Origin: Gemmatimonadota bacterium
GTDB taxonomy: Bacteria > Latescibacterota > UBA2968 > UBA8231
Length of the DNA stretch: 6,356 bases
Direction: 5' to 3'
Assembly: GCA_002712305.1 (NCBI GenBank)
Contig: PATE01000053.1
Coordinates: 7,410 to 13,765, forward strand
The translations under genes and the position numbers were made by a program. Below the pieces are notes generated by a model. It was not told where the DNA came from, ran no database searches, and was given only the letters and a program-made list of their open reading frames with translations. The stretch's first letter is position 1. Every line of letters starts with the position of its first letter. Positions 5,345-6,356 of this stretch are shown here, one piece after another.

Positions 5345-6356
5345 TCATGGTGTCCTGAGTGATAGAGCTTCCCGTTCCAACGTTGCCAAGGCTGACGCGG
5401 CTTCTGCGTCGAGATCATCTGACAGCAGGTCACTGCGCTCGTATGGATCCGATGCCAAATGGAACAGTTGCCGGTCACCGACACCGAAATCGATCAGCTT
5501 GTAGGCGGAGTCGCGAATCGCGAAAGCAGGTATGTCGCCACCGATCTCCGAATACACATGCGTTCGCGCAGGTGCGGAGGCATCGACGAGCAATCCTGCG
5601 AAGCTCTGACCGTCCTGCGAGTCTTGCATATCTGCTCCTGCGAGTTCAGCCATCGTGGCAAACAGGTCGACAGACGAAACCAACGCGGCTTCCCGTTGCC
5701 CCATACGATCGACGCCGACGCCGGACACCACCAGGGGCACCTGCAATCCACCCTGGAAGACCGTGCCCTTCACCCGTCTCGGTCTGTATGGCAACTGAGC
5801 GACAGCCGTGGGGGGGCCGTTGTCCCCGATGAATATCACAACCGTGTTCTGCCGATCCACGGCGTCCAGTACGCGACCCATTTCGGTATCCATCGCCTCC
5901 AGCATCGCAAGGTAGTAGGGCAATGGATTTGCATCGATGGCGGCCGAATCGCCACTGAGGCCCTGGCTGTGGTGCAGGGAATCGGGAGGCAGGTGAAAGG
6001 GTGCATGTGGTGCCGTGTAGGCCAGCCATAAGAACCAGGGTGGCGTCTGGCCCTTGAGCCAATCGAGAGCCAGGTCGGTGAACAACGCGGTCGCGTATTG
6101 ATCGACGGTGGAGGTGACACCATTCTGTGTCAGGCGAACTGCGTTGTAATCCTGGTGGGAACCGGAGAGCAACCCCGCATAGTGGTCTATGCCCAGTAGG
6201 GCAGGGCTGTCGGCGTTGCCGTTGCTCGTTCCGGACAGATGCCATTTGCCGATGAGTGCTGCGTTGTAGTTGGTCTGCGCTGCGAGCAGCGCATGCAGCG
6301 AGACTTCCTCTGCTGGGATGGCATTCTCCGGTGGCTCAGCGCCCAATACGCCGGTG
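5345..6356 (-). CDS. Sulfatase (arylsulfatase family), 5' end missing
   Basis: The open frame continues to the right edge with TGVLGAEPPEN, so the gene starts outside the window; the ATG/TTG-like codons near 6346 are internal. The 336 visible residues carry the family's later motifs: GKWHL at 36-40 (Lys37, His39), TAPHAPF at 114-120 (His117), GDNGPP at 177-182 (metal-binding Asp178 and Asn179), and KGTVFQGG at 196-203 (Lys196), then VPLVV and the C-terminal LFHLASDPYE. These align with Lys123, His125, His229, Asp281, Asn282 and Lys302 of human arylsulfatase A. The formylglycine site (CxPSR) and any signal peptide lie outside. Such enzymes cleave sulfate esters of carbohydrates or small molecules; the substrate is unknown. 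It precedes the MDR gene by 30 bases on the same strand. A phosphonate monoester hydrolase is possible but less likely, since the motifs are the arylsulfatase type. Confidence 0.95.
   Translation of the reverse strand, partial: TGVLGAEPPENAIPAEEVSLHALLAAQTNYNAALIGKWHLSGTSNGNADSPALLGIDHYAGLLSGSHQDYNAVRLTQNGVTSTVDQYATALFTDLALDWLKGQTPPWFLWLAYTAPHAPFHLPPDSLHHSQGLSGDSAAIDANPLPYYLAMLEAMDTEMGRVLDAVDRQNTVVIFIGDNGPPTAVAQLPYRPRRVKGTVFQGGLQVPLVVSGVGVDRMGQREAALVSSVDLFATMAELAGADMQDSQDGQSFAGLLVDASAPARTHVYSEIGGDIPAFAIRDSAYKLIDFGVGDRQLFHLASDPYERSDLLSDDLDAEAASALATLEREALSLRTP

Noticed and set aside
5322-5348. Short minus-strand ORF MSAIAHRG starting in the sulfatase stop (ATGA)
   Set aside because: Eight codons long, ending before the dehydrogenase ATG, with no sign of function; the overlap is likely chance.

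Overview
The window is GC-rich bacterial DNA with densely packed genes, short spacers, 4-base ATGA overlaps and Shine-Dalgarno-like sites. It has no tRNA, rRNA, CRISPR array or transposase. The gene mix (sulfatase, zinc-free MDR oxidoreductase, cytoplasmic-looking beta-lactamase-fold hydrolase, phosphonate transaminase) resembles uncultured, often marine, heterotrophs such as Planctomycetota or Latescibacterota. This taxonomic guess is weak.

Layout. (1) Bases 1-202, minus strand: the N-terminal end of a GNAT-type acetyltransferase, cut by the window edge. (2) Bases 203-550: a non-coding divergent spacer with helically phased GCAA words, two perfect palindromes and a short direct repeat, a plausible regulatory region. 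(3) Bases 571-1156, plus strand: a VanZ-family membrane protein gene broken by one extra base near 1014. Dropping that base restores the C-terminal VanZ signature. A 10-codon ORF with a good ribosome binding site overlaps its start region. (4) Bases 1187-4329, plus strand: a tight three-gene operon of a serine hydrolase (beta-lactamase/esterase fold), PhnW (2-aminoethylphosphonate:pyruvate transaminase) and a PhnP-like metallo-beta-lactamase-fold hydrolase. The hydrolase and phnW overlap by ATGA; phnW and the third gene are 12 bases apart. (5) Bases 4343-6356, minus strand, convergent with the operon: a sulfatase lacking its 5' part, followed 30 bases later by a zinc-free MDR dehydrogenase, probably cotranscribed.

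How the genes may work together. PhnW is the firm anchor. It interconverts 2-aminoethylphosphonate (AEP) plus pyruvate with phosphonoacetaldehyde plus alanine. No usual partner (PhnX phosphonatase, PhnY/PhnA, PbfA, or PepM/Ppd for biosynthesis) is present. Instead PhnW is flanked by a serine hydrolase that could release AEP from a conjugate and by a PhnP-like metallohydrolase that could act on a phosphorus ester. This three-gene unit is the best candidate for an undescribed phosphonate module, but its substrate chemistry is inference. The sulfatase-dehydrogenase pair probably serves an unrelated sulfated substrate.
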